Below, piece by piece: positions 31,398 to 40,475 of a stretch of 64,000 nt of DNA (position 1 is its first letter; each line of letters starts with the position of its first letter). The position numbers and the translations under genes are program-made. Under the pieces are notes generated by a model, which saw only the letters and a program-made list of their open reading frames with translations, had not been told where the DNA came from and did no database searches. Origin of the DNA: Indolivaga alginatilytica (GTDB lineage Bacteria; Bacteroidota; Bacteroidia; Bacteroidales; Dysgonomonadaceae); the NCBI RefSeq assembly GCF_003201355.1, contig NZ_QICL01000018.1, positions 35,375-99,374 on the forward strand, given 5' to 3'.

Positions 31398-34340
31398 TTA
31401 CTCTTCCAGATTATCATTTGAATCGGGAGACTGTACCTTCATCAACTTGGTTATTATATCCACCTGTTTCTGAGCTTTCTCAATCAATCTCTGATTACTT
31501 GGTTCAAGCGAGATCACTTTCATAAAATCGTCAAGCCCTTGTTGGTATTGCTCGGTAATTTTACTAGCCAAGCCTCTATTGAAATAAGCCTTCGTGTAAT
31601 TGGGATTCAATTCGATTGCTTTATTATAATCTTCAATTGCGACACTATGCTGACTATGGTTATAATAGATATTTCCTCTATTAAAATATGTTTCCGCCAA
31701 CTCGGGATTAAGGCGGATAGCTTCCGTATAATCCTTTACTGCCGCATCATACGCCTGCTTGTTTGTATATGCATTTCCTCTGTTAAAGTAAGCATCTGCA
31801 TTGTCAGGAGAGAGGACTAATAGTTCACTGAAGTTGTAGATTGCCGCATCAAAATCTTTAAGATATGCATACGACAGACCTCTATTCAGATAAGCTTCGG
31901 CATTTTCAGAATCCAGTTCCAATACTTTATGGTAGTTGCCAATAGCTTCTGCATATTCTTCTTCTTTAAAATACGCTGTAGCTAAGTTAGTATATACTTG
32001 AACTCCCGCATTTTGATTAATCAGAACGTTATTATAATCTATAATTGCCAGCTTAAACTTATTCGTTTTAAAATAGGCATCGGCTCTATACCGATACACT
32101 TCTGTATTATCAGGATCTAAACGAAGCACCTCATCAAAATCAAGTATTGCCTCATCGTACTGATCTTTGATATAATAACACTCCCCACGTTTAAAGTAAG
32201 CTTGGGAATCTGCCTGATTTACATTTATAACCTCAGTAAAGTCAACTATGGCTTTATCGTATTCTCCAATACTGAAATATACGCTTCCACGACTAAACAA
32301 ATCTATACTGTCAGGATCTAAACGTAATGCTTCGTTACAGTCTTCGATCGCTCTCTGATATTCACCCTTACTATTATAAGCATTCGCTCTGTTATTGTAA
32401 GCTTCAGCATTTTCCTGATTTAATTCGATTGCCTTATTAAAATCTTCAATTGCTTTATCAATATCATTACGCTGCACTAAAATTGTTCCCCGCAAATTAT
32501 ATGCAGATGCATTATCGGGATTCAAACGGAGTACTGTATTAAAATTATCTATGGCTCTATCGTACTCTTTTCTATTGTAATATACCAACCCCCGGCTGTA
32601 ATAAGCTTTATCGTGATCGGGAGATATAATAATTGTTGCATTATAATCGTTGATTGCCTTATCCAATTCATTCACTTTCGAATATGCCAGTCCCCGGTTA
32701 TAGTAAGCATCCTTATCATTAGGATTCAGCCTAAGTGTAGCATTGAAATCTTCGATTGCTTTATCGTAATTTTCCAACGATAAATAAACTAAACCTCTAT
32801 TCAGATAAGCTTTAATATTATTAGGTTTAATACGTAATGTAGCATCAAAATTCTCAATTGCTTTATCATATAACCCTTTGCTTTTACAAATCAATCCTCT
32901 GTTAAAGTAAGCTTTAGCATCGTATGGATTCATTTTCAGAGTTGTATCATAATCCTGAAGTGCATCATCAAACAATCCCATATTGAAGTAGGCGTTTGCA
33001 CGGTTATAATATGCATTGGTATAATTAGAGTTCAGTTGGATAGCTTCATTATAATCTTGTATCGCTTTGTCATACTGCCCCATATTACCAAATGTAGTAC
33101 CTCTGCTATAGAATGTTTCAGCATCGTTCAGATTCAAGTTGATAGCTGCATTATAATTTTCGAGCGCATGATCAAAATCGCCTTTATCGCTATAAGCTGT
33201 TCCTTTGTTAAAATACGCTTCCGCATATTCGGGATTTAACTTTAATGCCTGATTGTAATTCTCTATTGCATTGTCATACTGTCCTTTGTTGCCATATGCC
33301 GTTCCCCTATTATAATAAGCCTCCGTATAATTGGCATTCAGTTCGATAGCTTTATCATAATCAAGTATTGCCTTGTCATGCTCACCTATACTGTTATATA
33401 CATTTCCTCTGTTGTTAAAAACCTGAGGCTGATTAGCGTTTATCTCGATCAGTTTCGTATATGTCGATATCGATTTTACTGTATCTGCGTTTACAGAATA
33501 AGCCTGAGCCAGATAGAAATAGGTTTGATAAAGTAAACTGCTTTTGCGGTCTCTATCTATTACTTCATCTTTTTCTATACTCTTCGCGATTTCCTCCAAA
33601 GCTCCTATTTTAGTAGCCATATCTGCTTTACTGATAGCAGCATGTATATCAAAATTATAACTGGAAGTGCGTGCGTCTTCTTTTATATTTACTTCTATTT
33701 TCTCGACTGCCGAAAGAGTACTTTCGACTTTGCCCAAAGCTGCCTCTATCTCATTTTTCCGATCGTCTATCTCTTGAGTTTTCGCATCGATTTGCTCTTT
33801 TTGAGCATCGATCTCCAATTTTTTAGAATCGATATCTTTTTTCTTATGATCTATCTCTTCATTCTTATCGGTTACCTTGTTGAGCGTATCTTCTACAGCC
33901 TTCATGCGATCTTTCAACTCCATGAATCCTAAGAATGAAAAAATCAGAGTGATAAGTGCCAATACGGCAGCCCAAACAAATAGCAACATAACAGTATTGT
34001 CTGCTGTTCTGGATAACATGCCCGAGTATTCGGTCAGCTGAGCGGTTGCTTGCCGGATGATTGCTTCCTCAGCCTTCTGGGATTTCTGGGTCTTAACCTG
34101 ATTAATACTATCAATGTAATGACGTCCGACCTGATCGGTAGCCACTACATATTGAGAATTATCCCGTAACATACCAAATAACTCTTTTAACTCTTCATTA
34201 TTTTGTTCGGCACGATTAACAATACGCTTGGTATTGATATAACTTATACTGCCTGCAGTTAGTGTAAGAGCTATAAGAATACATGTAAACCATCCAAAAT
34301 TGATGAATCGAGCAGTTTTTCTGTTTTTGTCAATAGCCAT
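31398..34340 (-). CDS. Membrane-anchored giant TPR-repeat protein
   Basis: A 980-residue protein. Two transmembrane helices (about residues 12-34 and 120-143) bracket a helical extracytoplasmic domain of about 85 residues. A regular coiled coil follows (about 150-225) made of repeated Lys-Lys-x-Glu-Ile-Asp units (KKDIDSKK, AQKEQIDAK, DRKNEI). From about 270 to 955 there are some 20 tetratricopeptide repeats with the pattern AYYNRGxAYxxxGxYDxAIxDYNxAIxLNP. The topology puts the TPR array in the cytoplasm, if the loop between the helices is outside. The layout is sensor-like, but no output domain is present. A -7 candidate (TATTTTTG) lies at 34541-34548. No partner gene is adjacent. Confidence 0.82.
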   Translation of the reverse strand: MAIDKNRKTARFINFGWFTCILIALTLTAGSISYINTKRIVNRAEQNNEELKELFGMLRDNSQYVVATDQVGRHYIDSINQVKTQKSQKAEEAIIRQATAQLTEYSGMLSRTADNTVMLLFVWAAVLALITLIFSFLGFMELKDRMKAVEDTLNKVTDKNEEIDHKKKDIDSKKLEIDAQKEQIDAKTQEIDDRKNEIEAALGKVESTLSAVEKIEVNIKEDARTSSYNFDIHAAISKADMATKIGALEEIAKSIEKDEVIDRDRKSSLLYQTYFYLAQAYSVNADTVKSISTYTKLIEINANQPQVFNNRGNVYNSIGEHDKAILDYDKAIELNANYTEAYYNRGTAYGNKGQYDNAIENYNQALKLNPEYAEAYFNKGTAYSDKGDFDHALENYNAAINLNLNDAETFYSRGTTFGNMGQYDKAIQDYNEAIQLNSNYTNAYYNRANAYFNMGLFDDALQDYDTTLKMNPYDAKAYFNRGLICKSKGLYDKAIENFDATLRIKPNNIKAYLNRGLVYLSLENYDKAIEDFNATLRLNPNDKDAYYNRGLAYSKVNELDKAINDYNATIIISPDHDKAYYSRGLVYYNRKEYDRAIDNFNTVLRLNPDNASAYNLRGTILVQRNDIDKAIEDFNKAIELNQENAEAYNNRANAYNSKGEYQRAIEDCNEALRLDPDSIDLFSRGSVYFSIGEYDKAIVDFTEVINVNQADSQAYFKRGECYYIKDQYDEAILDFDEVLRLDPDNTEVYRYRADAYFKTNKFKLAIIDYNNVLINQNAGVQVYTNLATAYFKEEEYAEAIGNYHKVLELDSENAEAYLNRGLSYAYLKDFDAAIYNFSELLVLSPDNADAYFNRGNAYTNKQAYDAAVKDYTEAIRLNPELAETYFNRGNIYYNHSQHSVAIEDYNKAIELNPNYTKAYFNRGLASKITEQYQQGLDDFMKVISLEPSNQRLIEKAQKQVDIITKLMKVQSPDSNDNLEE

Positions 34341-34540
34341 AATATAGCTTTTATAATATTAAAATTTATGATTCAGATTGATCGGTTATTTAACAATGAA
34401 GTCGTAATGCATACTGCATCTATCTGCATTAAATCAGAGGAAGTAATATTTGTACGCATGTAAATCCTTTATTATTAAGTGTCCTTTATATATGTTTTAA
34501 GATATGCTAAGTGTGCTGTAGCTATATCTATCTTAAACTA

Positions 34541-34548
34541 CAAAAATA
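34541..34548 (-). promoter_or_regulatory. -7 promoter element (TATTTTTG)
   Basis: TAnnTTTG on the minus strand about 200 nt before the TPR gene start. Confidence 0.4.
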
Positions 34549-34660
34549 ACAAAAAACATTAACATTTAACCTCTAAATTTGTTTTTTTAGTTACGAGTTA
34601 CATTACTTAGCGACTCGCAAACCATAACCTGTAACTGAAATTTATCACTATCTTTATCAT

Positions 34661-34668
34661 TATTTTTG
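34661..34668 (+). promoter_or_regulatory. -7 promoter element (TATTTTTG)
   Basis: TAnnTTTG 13 nt before the ATG at 34682; the NlpC/P60 mRNA would have a very short leader. Confidence 0.5.
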
Positions 34669-34681
34669 ATTTTCAGAGTAT

Positions 34682-35218
34682 ATGGGCAATTGTTATAAGG
34701 TGAATAAATGGTTTGTTTTTGCGATAGGAATATGTATCCTTGTGGGGTTATCCTCTTGCGGAAGCAGTAAAGTTCTATATAACCCTGTAGAGGTTGAACA
34801 GTTATCCCGCAGTTTAAGCATTCCCATTAAGAACGATGATCCCAACATCCCCTTATATGCCGAGGCGTCTCTTTGGTTGGGTGTACCTTATCGGTATAAT
34901 GGAAATTCGAAATCCGGCTCCGACTGTTCCGGATTTGTAAGCCAAGTATACCAAAGAGTATACGGCAAAAAACTCCAAAGGTCATCCGAAAATCAGGCAA
35001 AGAAGGATGTACATAAAGTAAGAAAAGGAGGTTTAAAAACCGGTGACCTGGTATTTTTCAGTACCTCCCCGAAATCAAAAAATATAGACCATGTAGGTAT
35101 TTTTCTTAAAGATGGCTATTTCATACATGCCTCAACCTCCAGAGGGGTAATCGTAAGCCATCTCGAAGAAGATTATTATAAAAAAACATGGAAAAAAGGA
35201 GGTCGGGTTAAATTATAA
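34682..35218 (+). CDS. NlpC/P60 (C40) family lipoprotein peptidase
   Basis: A 178-residue protein with a lipoprotein signal (lipobox LSSC, Cys26). The NlpC/P60 domain follows: catalytic C82 in SGSDCSGFVSQVYQ, H137 in NIDHVGIFLKDG and H149 in GYFIHAS. Enzymes of this family hydrolyse gamma-D-glutamyl-meso-diaminopimelate bonds of peptidoglycan stem peptides (Spr/MepS-like). Length is typical of the compact form. The start is supported by the lipobox distance, although the promoter element lies close to it. The stop TAA is directly followed by a GC-rich hairpin. Confidence 0.92.
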   Translation: MGNCYKVNKWFVFAIGICILVGLSSCGSSKVLYNPVEVEQLSRSLSIPIKNDDPNIPLYAEASLWLGVPYRYNGNSKSGSDCSGFVSQVYQRVYGKKLQRSSENQAKKDVHKVRKGGLKTGDLVFFSTSPKSKNIDHVGIFLKDGYFIHASTSRGVIVSHLEEDYYKKTWKKGGRVKL

Positions 35219-35251
35219 AAGCCTCAGGCTTTTTTATTGCTTTGGTTAGCT
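35218..35251. repeat. Variant dyad with repeat tail; probable terminator
   Basis: AAAGCCTCAGGCTTTTTT followed by ATTGCTTTGGTTAGC, the same tail that follows GGTC dyads elsewhere (compare 57741-57759). The dyad core is GCCTCAGGC instead of GGTCTCAGACC. It begins in the TAA stop and can form a hairpin with a T-run. Confidence 0.65.
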
Positions 35252-36784
35252 TTAGACTTCATCAGGCCAAAGGGTTGGATGTCCTGTATTTTTAAAAGTT
35301 GGCCGTTGAGCATCAACCCTCCTCAAATACTGCCCCAAGTCTTTAGACAGACGCTTAACAATATCTGTTCGCTTGTCCGAGCAATCATTTACTTCACCAA
35401 TATCTTCTGCTATATTAAACAACTCTTTTTTCCCGGAATCATAATAGTAAATCAACTTCCAGTCTCCATCACGGACAGAGCAAGTCGCACCGATACCCGG
35501 TCCGGACGGTCCCCAAACGTTCGGAAAGTTCCAATATAATTTACGCCCTTTAGACGGATTACCCTCCCCTGTTAATAAAGGAACAAAGCTTTTGCCGTCA
35601 ACAGGTTGTATCGGATTGTATTTTTTGACATTTGCCATCTCTAAGATTGTCGGGAAGAAGTCTTCTATAATAATATACTCATCGTTTTTTGATTGTTTTT
35701 TCACTTTCGCAGGCCATGAAACAATCATCGGTTCACGTATTCCACCCTCATAAGCAGATCCCTTACCACTATTAAGAGGCGAATTTTGGGTGTGCAGTAC
35801 GCTACTGCGTGAAGTTGCTGCAAGACCTCCATTGTCAGACATAAATAAGATAATTGTATTATCAGCTATCCCGTTTATCTCTAAGTAATCCATCAAATCG
35901 CCGAGGCTTTTATCCATCCCCTCAATCAGTGATGCATATGCTGATTCGATTTCGGTCATTCCTTTATCCCTATATTTTTGATAAAATCTCATGTCCTTCT
36001 GAATAGGTATATGAATGGCATAATGTGCCATGTAAAGGAAAAAAGGCTGATCGAGCTTTTGAGCATGATCAAGAGCTTTTTTAGCTTCCAAAGTAAGGGC
36101 TTCGGTTACGAAAATATCCTGCCCCCAATATTTATCGAGATCGGGCACAGCCTGAAGAGGACTTTTTTGTCCGTCGGTTCTGTTTCCGAAATTTTCAGCA
36201 CCTGAATAACTTGCCAAACCGCCTCCCGCATGCCCTGCAATATTCACTTCGAAACCCAGATGATATGGATTTTCGCCCGGAGTATCTTTCGCTCCGAAGT
36301 GTGCTTTTCCGCAATGTATGGTATGATAGCCATTATCTTTCAGTATTTGAGCCAATGAAGTTACTTGATAGGTATGGGCAATTCCGTAAGTCTGGCAGAT
36401 TCCGTTAATATTCCAGTCCGGAGGTTGTATCACATCACTTTTATCGTCATTCGATTTATTCTTCTCCAAAGTCCAGTTTGTCACACGATGTCTGGCAGCA
36501 TTCGTCCCCGTCAACAAACTCACTCTTGACGGAGAGCTTACACTACAGCCATAGGCTTGCGTAAACATCATACCCTGATTTGCCAAACGCTCCATATTGG
36601 GAGTTTCATACAGATTATTCCACTGAGTTCTCTCAGTCCAAAAGGGCAATGATGTATCTTGCCATCCCATATCATCAACCAAGAAGACTACAATATTAGG
36701 TCTCTCTTGTATTTTATTCTGAGCAGTACTAATGAACGGGATAAATACGGCTAATGGTACAATAGATTTCCATTCCATTTTCAA
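35252..36784 (-). CDS. Secreted sulfatase, Ser-type (S1 family)
   Basis: A 510-residue sulfatase with a signal peptide (about 1-21, ending STAQN). Metal-binding VVFLVDDMGWQD (D37, D38) comes first; the formylglycine motif is S83-S84-P85-S86-R87 in CSVSSPSRVSLLTG, so Ser83 would be converted by an anaerobic sulfatase-maturing enzyme (anSME). FLYMAHYAIHIPIQ and LFMSDNGGL complete the active site. Such sulfatases remove sulfate from host or dietary glycans; the subfamily and substrate cannot be fixed here, and no polysaccharide-utilisation locus surrounds it. It ends close to the convergent NlpC/P60 gene. Confidence 0.9.
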   Translation of the reverse strand: MKMEWKSIVPLAVFIPFISTAQNKIQERPNIVVFLVDDMGWQDTSLPFWTERTQWNNLYETPNMERLANQGMMFTQAYGCSVSSPSRVSLLTGTNAARHRVTNWTLEKNKSNDDKSDVIQPPDWNINGICQTYGIAHTYQVTSLAQILKDNGYHTIHCGKAHFGAKDTPGENPYHLGFEVNIAGHAGGGLASYSGAENFGNRTDGQKSPLQAVPDLDKYWGQDIFVTEALTLEAKKALDHAQKLDQPFFLYMAHYAIHIPIQKDMRFYQKYRDKGMTEIESAYASLIEGMDKSLGDLMDYLEINGIADNTIILFMSDNGGLAATSRSSVLHTQNSPLNSGKGSAYEGGIREPMIVSWPAKVKKQSKNDEYIIIEDFFPTILEMANVKKYNPIQPVDGKSFVPLLTGEGNPSKGRKLYWNFPNVWGPSGPGIGATCSVRDGDWKLIYYYDSGKKELFNIAEDIGEVNDCSDKRTDIVKRLSKDLGQYLRRVDAQRPTFKNTGHPTLWPDEV

Positions 36785-36902
36785 AATGAATTAATGTTTT
36801 TCATAGGTTATCACCATAAAGGTACAACTTTTCGTGTAAATTATATCATACTCTATTGATATAGAAAATGTTGATATTACGATGTTGTGGTAATATTATT
36901 TT

Positions 36903-36910
36903 TATATTTG
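36903..36910 (+). promoter_or_regulatory. -7 promoter element (TATATTTG)
   Basis: TAnnTTTG only 4 nt before the first ATG at 36915; a start at 36933 fits the expected transcription start better. Confidence 0.5.
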
Positions 36911-36914
36911 CTCA

Positions 36915-37406
36915 ATGAGAGCTCGTTTGATAATGATTGCCATCCTCCTGCTAGCAGGACTACTGACTAGTTTGTTTTCTAAAAACAAGCTGACCCGCTT
37001 TTGCTTGCACACCCCTCTGTTGGTTCTGGTTCTCGCTCTTGCAATATCTCTTATACTATGGTTTATATCAGACAATATATGTAAGAATCCGAATACTAAA
37101 TTGTATATGGATATCAACAATAAAGAATTATTCTTTTATCCGTTTTTCGTTTGCTTTAGCTGTGCGGTAGCATCGTATTCTATATTTCTTTGTAAAATAC
37201 GTGCTGTTCGGGAGAATTTCCTATTATCATTTATATCTTTTTTTCCACTGCCTTTATTAATAGCGTTCTTCTTCCTGTCCTCTCAATTCACATCTGATGA
37301 ACATTATATACAGACTGCTTATTATTCATTGGCGTTCATTCTTCCTCAGACTTATTTCTTTATTCTTTTCCGGAGAAAGAAGAAAAAAGGCGAATGGTCT
37401 AAATAA
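36915..37406 (+). CDS. Four-helix integral membrane protein, unrecognised
   Basis: A 163-residue protein with about four hydrophobic segments (residues 5-22, 33-52, 75-95, 103-122, with another near 137-155) and a basic end (RRKKKKGEWSK). No family was recognised. Because the -7 element lies at 36903-36910, the Met at codon 7 (36933) is the more likely start. It precedes a TlpA-like gene by 50 nt and may form an operon with it; that would suggest an envelope redox or respiratory context, but this is only inference. Confidence 0.55.
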   Translation: MRARLIMIAILLLAGLLTSLFSKNKLTRFCLHTPLLVLVLALAISLILWFISDNICKNPNTKLYMDINNKELFFYPFFVCFSCAVASYSIFLCKIRAVRENFLLSFISFFPLPLLIAFFFLSSQFTSDEHYIQTAYYSLAFILPQTYFFILFRRKKKKGEWSK

Positions 37407-37456
37407 TTATTTGTACCGCTTTTGGATTTTAGAACCCTTTAATATCACCCAAAAAG

Positions 37457-38536
37457 ATGAAAAACAAAACACTCTTCTCTTTAATTGCAGGTTGCCTTTT
37501 AGCTTTTGCCTGTTCAGAAAATCGCCCGACCAATACATATACTGTAGAGGGAACATTAACTGATACAACTTTGAACGGAACAACATTGTACCTACTCGAT
37601 TATGACAGCAACCGCAACATCGATAGCACTGTTGTAAAAAACGGGAAATTTATTTTTACGGGAATTGTCGATTCCAGCCGGTTTTGCCGTATAGATGTTG
37701 GACGCGAATTTATCAATCTGATTTTAGAAAGCGGAAAAATGACTGCAAATCTGGAGAAGCATAATGTTGAAGGTACTCCTCTCAACAAAGAACTTGCTCA
37801 GTTCTCCCTACGACAAGATAGTATGTATACTATCATCAGAACCGAAATGGATAAACTAAAAGAGCAGGAACAAGACCCTGTTAAACTCAGTCAAAAACAA
37901 GAAGAATTCCAACAACAATGGACGGCCGATTATCTTACAATTCTAAATAATACATTGGAAAAAAATTCAAATAACGAAATCGGTGTAATAATTTTACGGG
38001 AGATGTCGATGCTTCCTACCACTGAGGCACTAGATAGTGCTCTTTCGAAAGTCGGTGAAGTCGTTTTAAACAAAAAAAGGATAAAAAGACTTATTCTAAA
38101 CAATGAAGCATTGAAAACAACTGCGGTTGGAAAGCCTTTCGTAGACTTTAGCGGAGAAGATATCAACGGCAAAAAAGTTTCGCTTTCCGATTATGCAGGT
38201 AAAGGAAAATATGTATTGGTCGATTTCTGGGCTAGTTGGTGTGGTCCCTGCCGTCAGGAAACTCCGAATATTGTAGAATTATACAAAAAGCATAAAGGAA
38301 AAGCATTTGAAGTAGTAAGTGTTGCCGTTTGGGATAAACCCGAAGATACTAAAGAAGCAATAAAAGAAGATAAACTGACTTGGCCACAAATTATTAATAC
38401 CGGAGAAACTCCCACCAATTTATATGGAATATTGGGTATCCCTCATATTATCCTTATCGGACCTGATGGAACTATTGTTACCCGTAATTTACGTGGTGAT
38501 GCCATGAAAACTAAGATTGCAGAAGTATTGAAGTAG
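37457..38536 (+). CDS. TlpA-like thioredoxin-fold lipoprotein with DUF4369
   Basis: A 359-residue lipoprotein (lipobox LAFAC near residue 19). The N-terminal half (about 27-120, TVEGTLTDTTLNGTTLYLLDY ... SGKMTANLEKHNVEGTPLN) is a DUF4369 domain. A helical linker leads to a thioredoxin fold (about 220-359) with the redox motif FWASWCGPCR (CGPC) and the cis-Pro segment GIPHIILIGPDG. Proteins of this design are common in Bacteroidales and are thought to act as periplasmic thiol-disulphide oxidoreductases for cytochrome maturation or unfolded proteins. A strong terminator follows. Confidence 0.9.
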   Translation: MKNKTLFSLIAGCLLAFACSENRPTNTYTVEGTLTDTTLNGTTLYLLDYDSNRNIDSTVVKNGKFIFTGIVDSSRFCRIDVGREFINLILESGKMTANLEKHNVEGTPLNKELAQFSLRQDSMYTIIRTEMDKLKEQEQDPVKLSQKQEEFQQQWTADYLTILNNTLEKNSNNEIGVIILREMSMLPTTEALDSALSKVGEVVLNKKRIKRLILNNEALKTTAVGKPFVDFSGEDINGKKVSLSDYAGKGKYVLVDFWASWCGPCRQETPNIVELYKKHKGKAFEVVSVAVWDKPEDTKEAIKEDKLTWPQIINTGETPTNLYGILGIPHIILIGPDGTIVTRNLRGDAMKTKIAEVLK

Positions 38537-38641
38537 TTTTAAGAATAATTCTTCGTTTTCCCAGAAGAAAACTATAATCTATTCAACACATACGTAAAGG
38601 ATTAACTTGATACCCAATAGCAATACTTATCACTACAAAAA

Positions 38642-38681
38642 AAAGACAACACGGCATCTTTGCAGATACCGTGTTGTCTTT
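38642..38681. terminator. Bidirectional terminator
   Basis: 13-bp perfect stem (38642-38654 with 38669-38681) plus an inner ATCT/AGAT stem, A-run before, T-run within; between convergent TlpA-like and HIRAN genes. Confidence 0.88.
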
Positions 38682-38696
38682 GGATAGAGATGAAAG

Positions 38697-39359
38697 TTAT
38701 TTAGAACTATCCGAATAGATCTTTACGTATAATTCCTTAAACACTTTAGTATTGGTTATATGCTTTACTTCGATTTTTATATTGAGAGAGCCTTCTTCAT
38801 GAAATATTTGGTTATGTCCTTTCTTTATATATCCAACAAGTTCTCCTTTAAACAGAACTTTAACGGCATCTTTGTCTTTTATGTGGTTTTCTTTTTCAAA
38901 AGTGAGCTCACTTCCTATTTTAACCTTTGTAAGATCAAATTTTGAATGACTTAAACCAGCAACATCACTAACAAATGTTAGCCCTTCTTTTAGTTCGAAA
39001 TTCGCAAGAAATTCAAAATTATCAGTTTGCATAATACCTTGAGTCATGGCTAACAAGTAGAGCTTATCCTCTTTGTAATTAGAATCTATTTCCCAAAAAT
39101 TCAATAAAAATTCAGCATCAGATCGGTCAGTGTTTATTAGTCTTTTTATAAATAAATCAAGTGATGCTAAATGTTCAGGTTTATCTATGGGAAGTCCTGG
39201 ATATCCACTAAAACCTAATTTGGTCGCTTTATTTAATTCTTCTTTTATATATCTAAAATTTATGACTTCTGCATGTATAATAATTTCTCCAACCATTAGA
39301 CGGGAAAGCCCTTTCGAGGGTCTCCAACTTAAATATATCTTTTTGAAACTATTCTTCAT
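38697..39359 (-). CDS. HIRAN-domain protein paired with HipA-like kinase
   Basis: A 220-residue protein. Residues 8-125 follow the pattern of proteins that accompany HipA-like kinases: YLSWRPSKGLSRLMVGEI, GFSGYPGLP, LDLFIKRLINTDRSDAEFL and LLAMTQGIMQTDNFEF. Residues about 128-210 fit a HIRAN domain (FVSDVAGLSHSKFD, GSELTFEKENHIKDKDAVKVLF, GELVGYIKKGHNQIF), a small beta-barrel that in Rad5/HLTF binds 3' ends of single-stranded DNA. Its ATG overlaps the stop of the kinase gene by 4 nt (39356-39359), so the pair is probably translationally coupled and the products may work together. The role (kinase inhibitor, DNA sensor or target adaptor) is not known. Confidence 0.72.
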   Translation of the reverse strand: MKNSFKKIYLSWRPSKGLSRLMVGEIIIHAEVINFRYIKEELNKATKLGFSGYPGLPIDKPEHLASLDLFIKRLINTDRSDAEFLLNFWEIDSNYKEDKLYLLAMTQGIMQTDNFEFLANFELKEGLTFVSDVAGLSHSKFDLTKVKIGSELTFEKENHIKDKDAVKVLFKGELVGYIKKGHNQIFHEEGSLNIKIEVKHITNTKVFKELYVKIYSDSSK

Positions 39360-40450
39360 AACTCTATAATACTATTTATTCTAAGATCAATATATTTGAT
39401 AATAAACTGTTTTCTATTTTGTGGAATCGTGTATTCGACAAACTTAGGAGGTATTCTTTTATCTATATTATCTATAATTTCAATTAATTTGTTCTTGTTA
39501 TATCTTTGTTTTATTTCATTTATTGCAGAATTCACCTCATTGGGATAGTCTAGTCTTATTGTTCTTATTAATTCAAGATGATTTAGATGCTTATCATTCC
39601 ATCGAATGTCTGGCTTACCTTTATTAATAAAATGAATAAGTTTTTCTTGATTATTAAGATATTCGTTGATTCTGGACTCATCAAGCTCTCTCCCTAAACT
39701 ACTACCATTATCATACAACGGTGATAATTTATAATATCCTCGTCTATATCTTTTCTGTATTCGAGCTATTGTTATTCGCCTTCTGAACTTATAAGTAAGA
39801 TGGATGTTGTATATAAGTTTATTCCAGAAAGACACGCTATGCATATCTTTGAGAATTTGGTATATCTCTTTACCAGTAATTACTATAGCCCAATTTTCAG
39901 AATGTCTATCTGTATTTCCTATAATAGCATCAAAGATAATCATTTTAATTATCCCTTTTATACAATGTTCACTATCTATACTTTTTAGTGCCTCTGCTAT
40001 TTTTTGGAAGGAGTGTGTTTTTTTGAAGTTCGTTTTGAAATCTGGATATTTTTCTACAATATACCTATACCCTTCATGATGCTCTTCGTCTTTTTCATCA
40101 ATAATTGATTTTGAAATACAGCCTATTTCGTTCTCAAAATATGCTACGTTATAAGAAATTACGTCAAAGTTTAGCATATAGCCAACTTTTGAAGCTATGA
40201 CCTCAGACCAAAATTCATATTTGTAATCTTTATTCTTTTTTTTTAATGATGATTTAAAATAAAATTTTTCATCTTTAGGAGATATAACAATGAACTTATT
40301 TCTCGTCCCCGTTGTATGAACGTGAAGTTCTTTATTCCATTTTGAGATATCTATGATCTTAGGCATTATTTTGCAAGGTATATATTTTTTTTTACAAAAA
40401 TAATCATAGATAACTGAAAAGCAATTATTAAAAAAAGGAGATTTCTTCAT
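39356..40450 (-). CDS. HipA-like (CtkA-type) serine/threonine protein kinase
   Basis: A 364-residue HipA-fold kinase. K66 in EKFYFKSS fits the ATP-binding lysine; the catalytic loop is FDAIIGNTDRHSENWAIV with D181 and N186; the metal-binding Asp is D247 in LSPLYDNGSSLG. Between them is a basic insert of about 55 residues (KFRRRITIARIQKRYRRG). No HipB antitoxin is adjacent, and the N-terminal HipA domain is short, which recalls stand-alone HipA-like kinases such as CtkA. HipA kinases phosphorylate translation factors and arrest growth. The ATG at 40366 (MPKIIDISKW) may be the true start, since the first 28 residues are unusual. Codon usage is very AT-rich. Confidence 0.75.
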   Translation of the reverse strand: MKKSPFFNNCFSVIYDYFCKKKYIPCKIMPKIIDISKWNKELHVHTTGTRNKFIVISPKDEKFYFKSSLKKKNKDYKYEFWSEVIASKVGYMLNFDVISYNVAYFENEIGCISKSIIDEKDEEHHEGYRYIVEKYPDFKTNFKKTHSFQKIAEALKSIDSEHCIKGIIKMIIFDAIIGNTDRHSENWAIVITGKEIYQILKDMHSVSFWNKLIYNIHLTYKFRRRITIARIQKRYRRGYYKLSPLYDNGSSLGRELDESRINEYLNNQEKLIHFINKGKPDIRWNDKHLNHLELIRTIRLDYPNEVNSAINEIKQRYNKNKLIEIIDNIDKRIPPKFVEYTIPQNRKQFIIKYIDLRINSIIEL

Positions 40451-40475
40451 TACATTCTTTTTTTTAATGGTTATC

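Larger units (their letters stand above)
34341..34681. other. Divergent intergenic region
   Basis: 341 bp between divergent TPR and NlpC/P60 genes. Contains a minus-strand TATTTTTG (34541-34548) and a plus-strand TATTTTTG (34661-34668). Nothing else could be supported. Confidence 0.5.

Noticed and set aside
31500..33450. Strong periodicity of about 102 bp resembling a repeat or CRISPR-like array
   Set aside because: The period equals one 34-residue TPR and the frame is open throughout; the repeats are diverged coding sequence, not identical direct repeats with spacers.
36902..37120. Minus-strand 72-codon ORF
   Set aside because: Antisense to the membrane-protein gene at 36915 and spans its promoter element.
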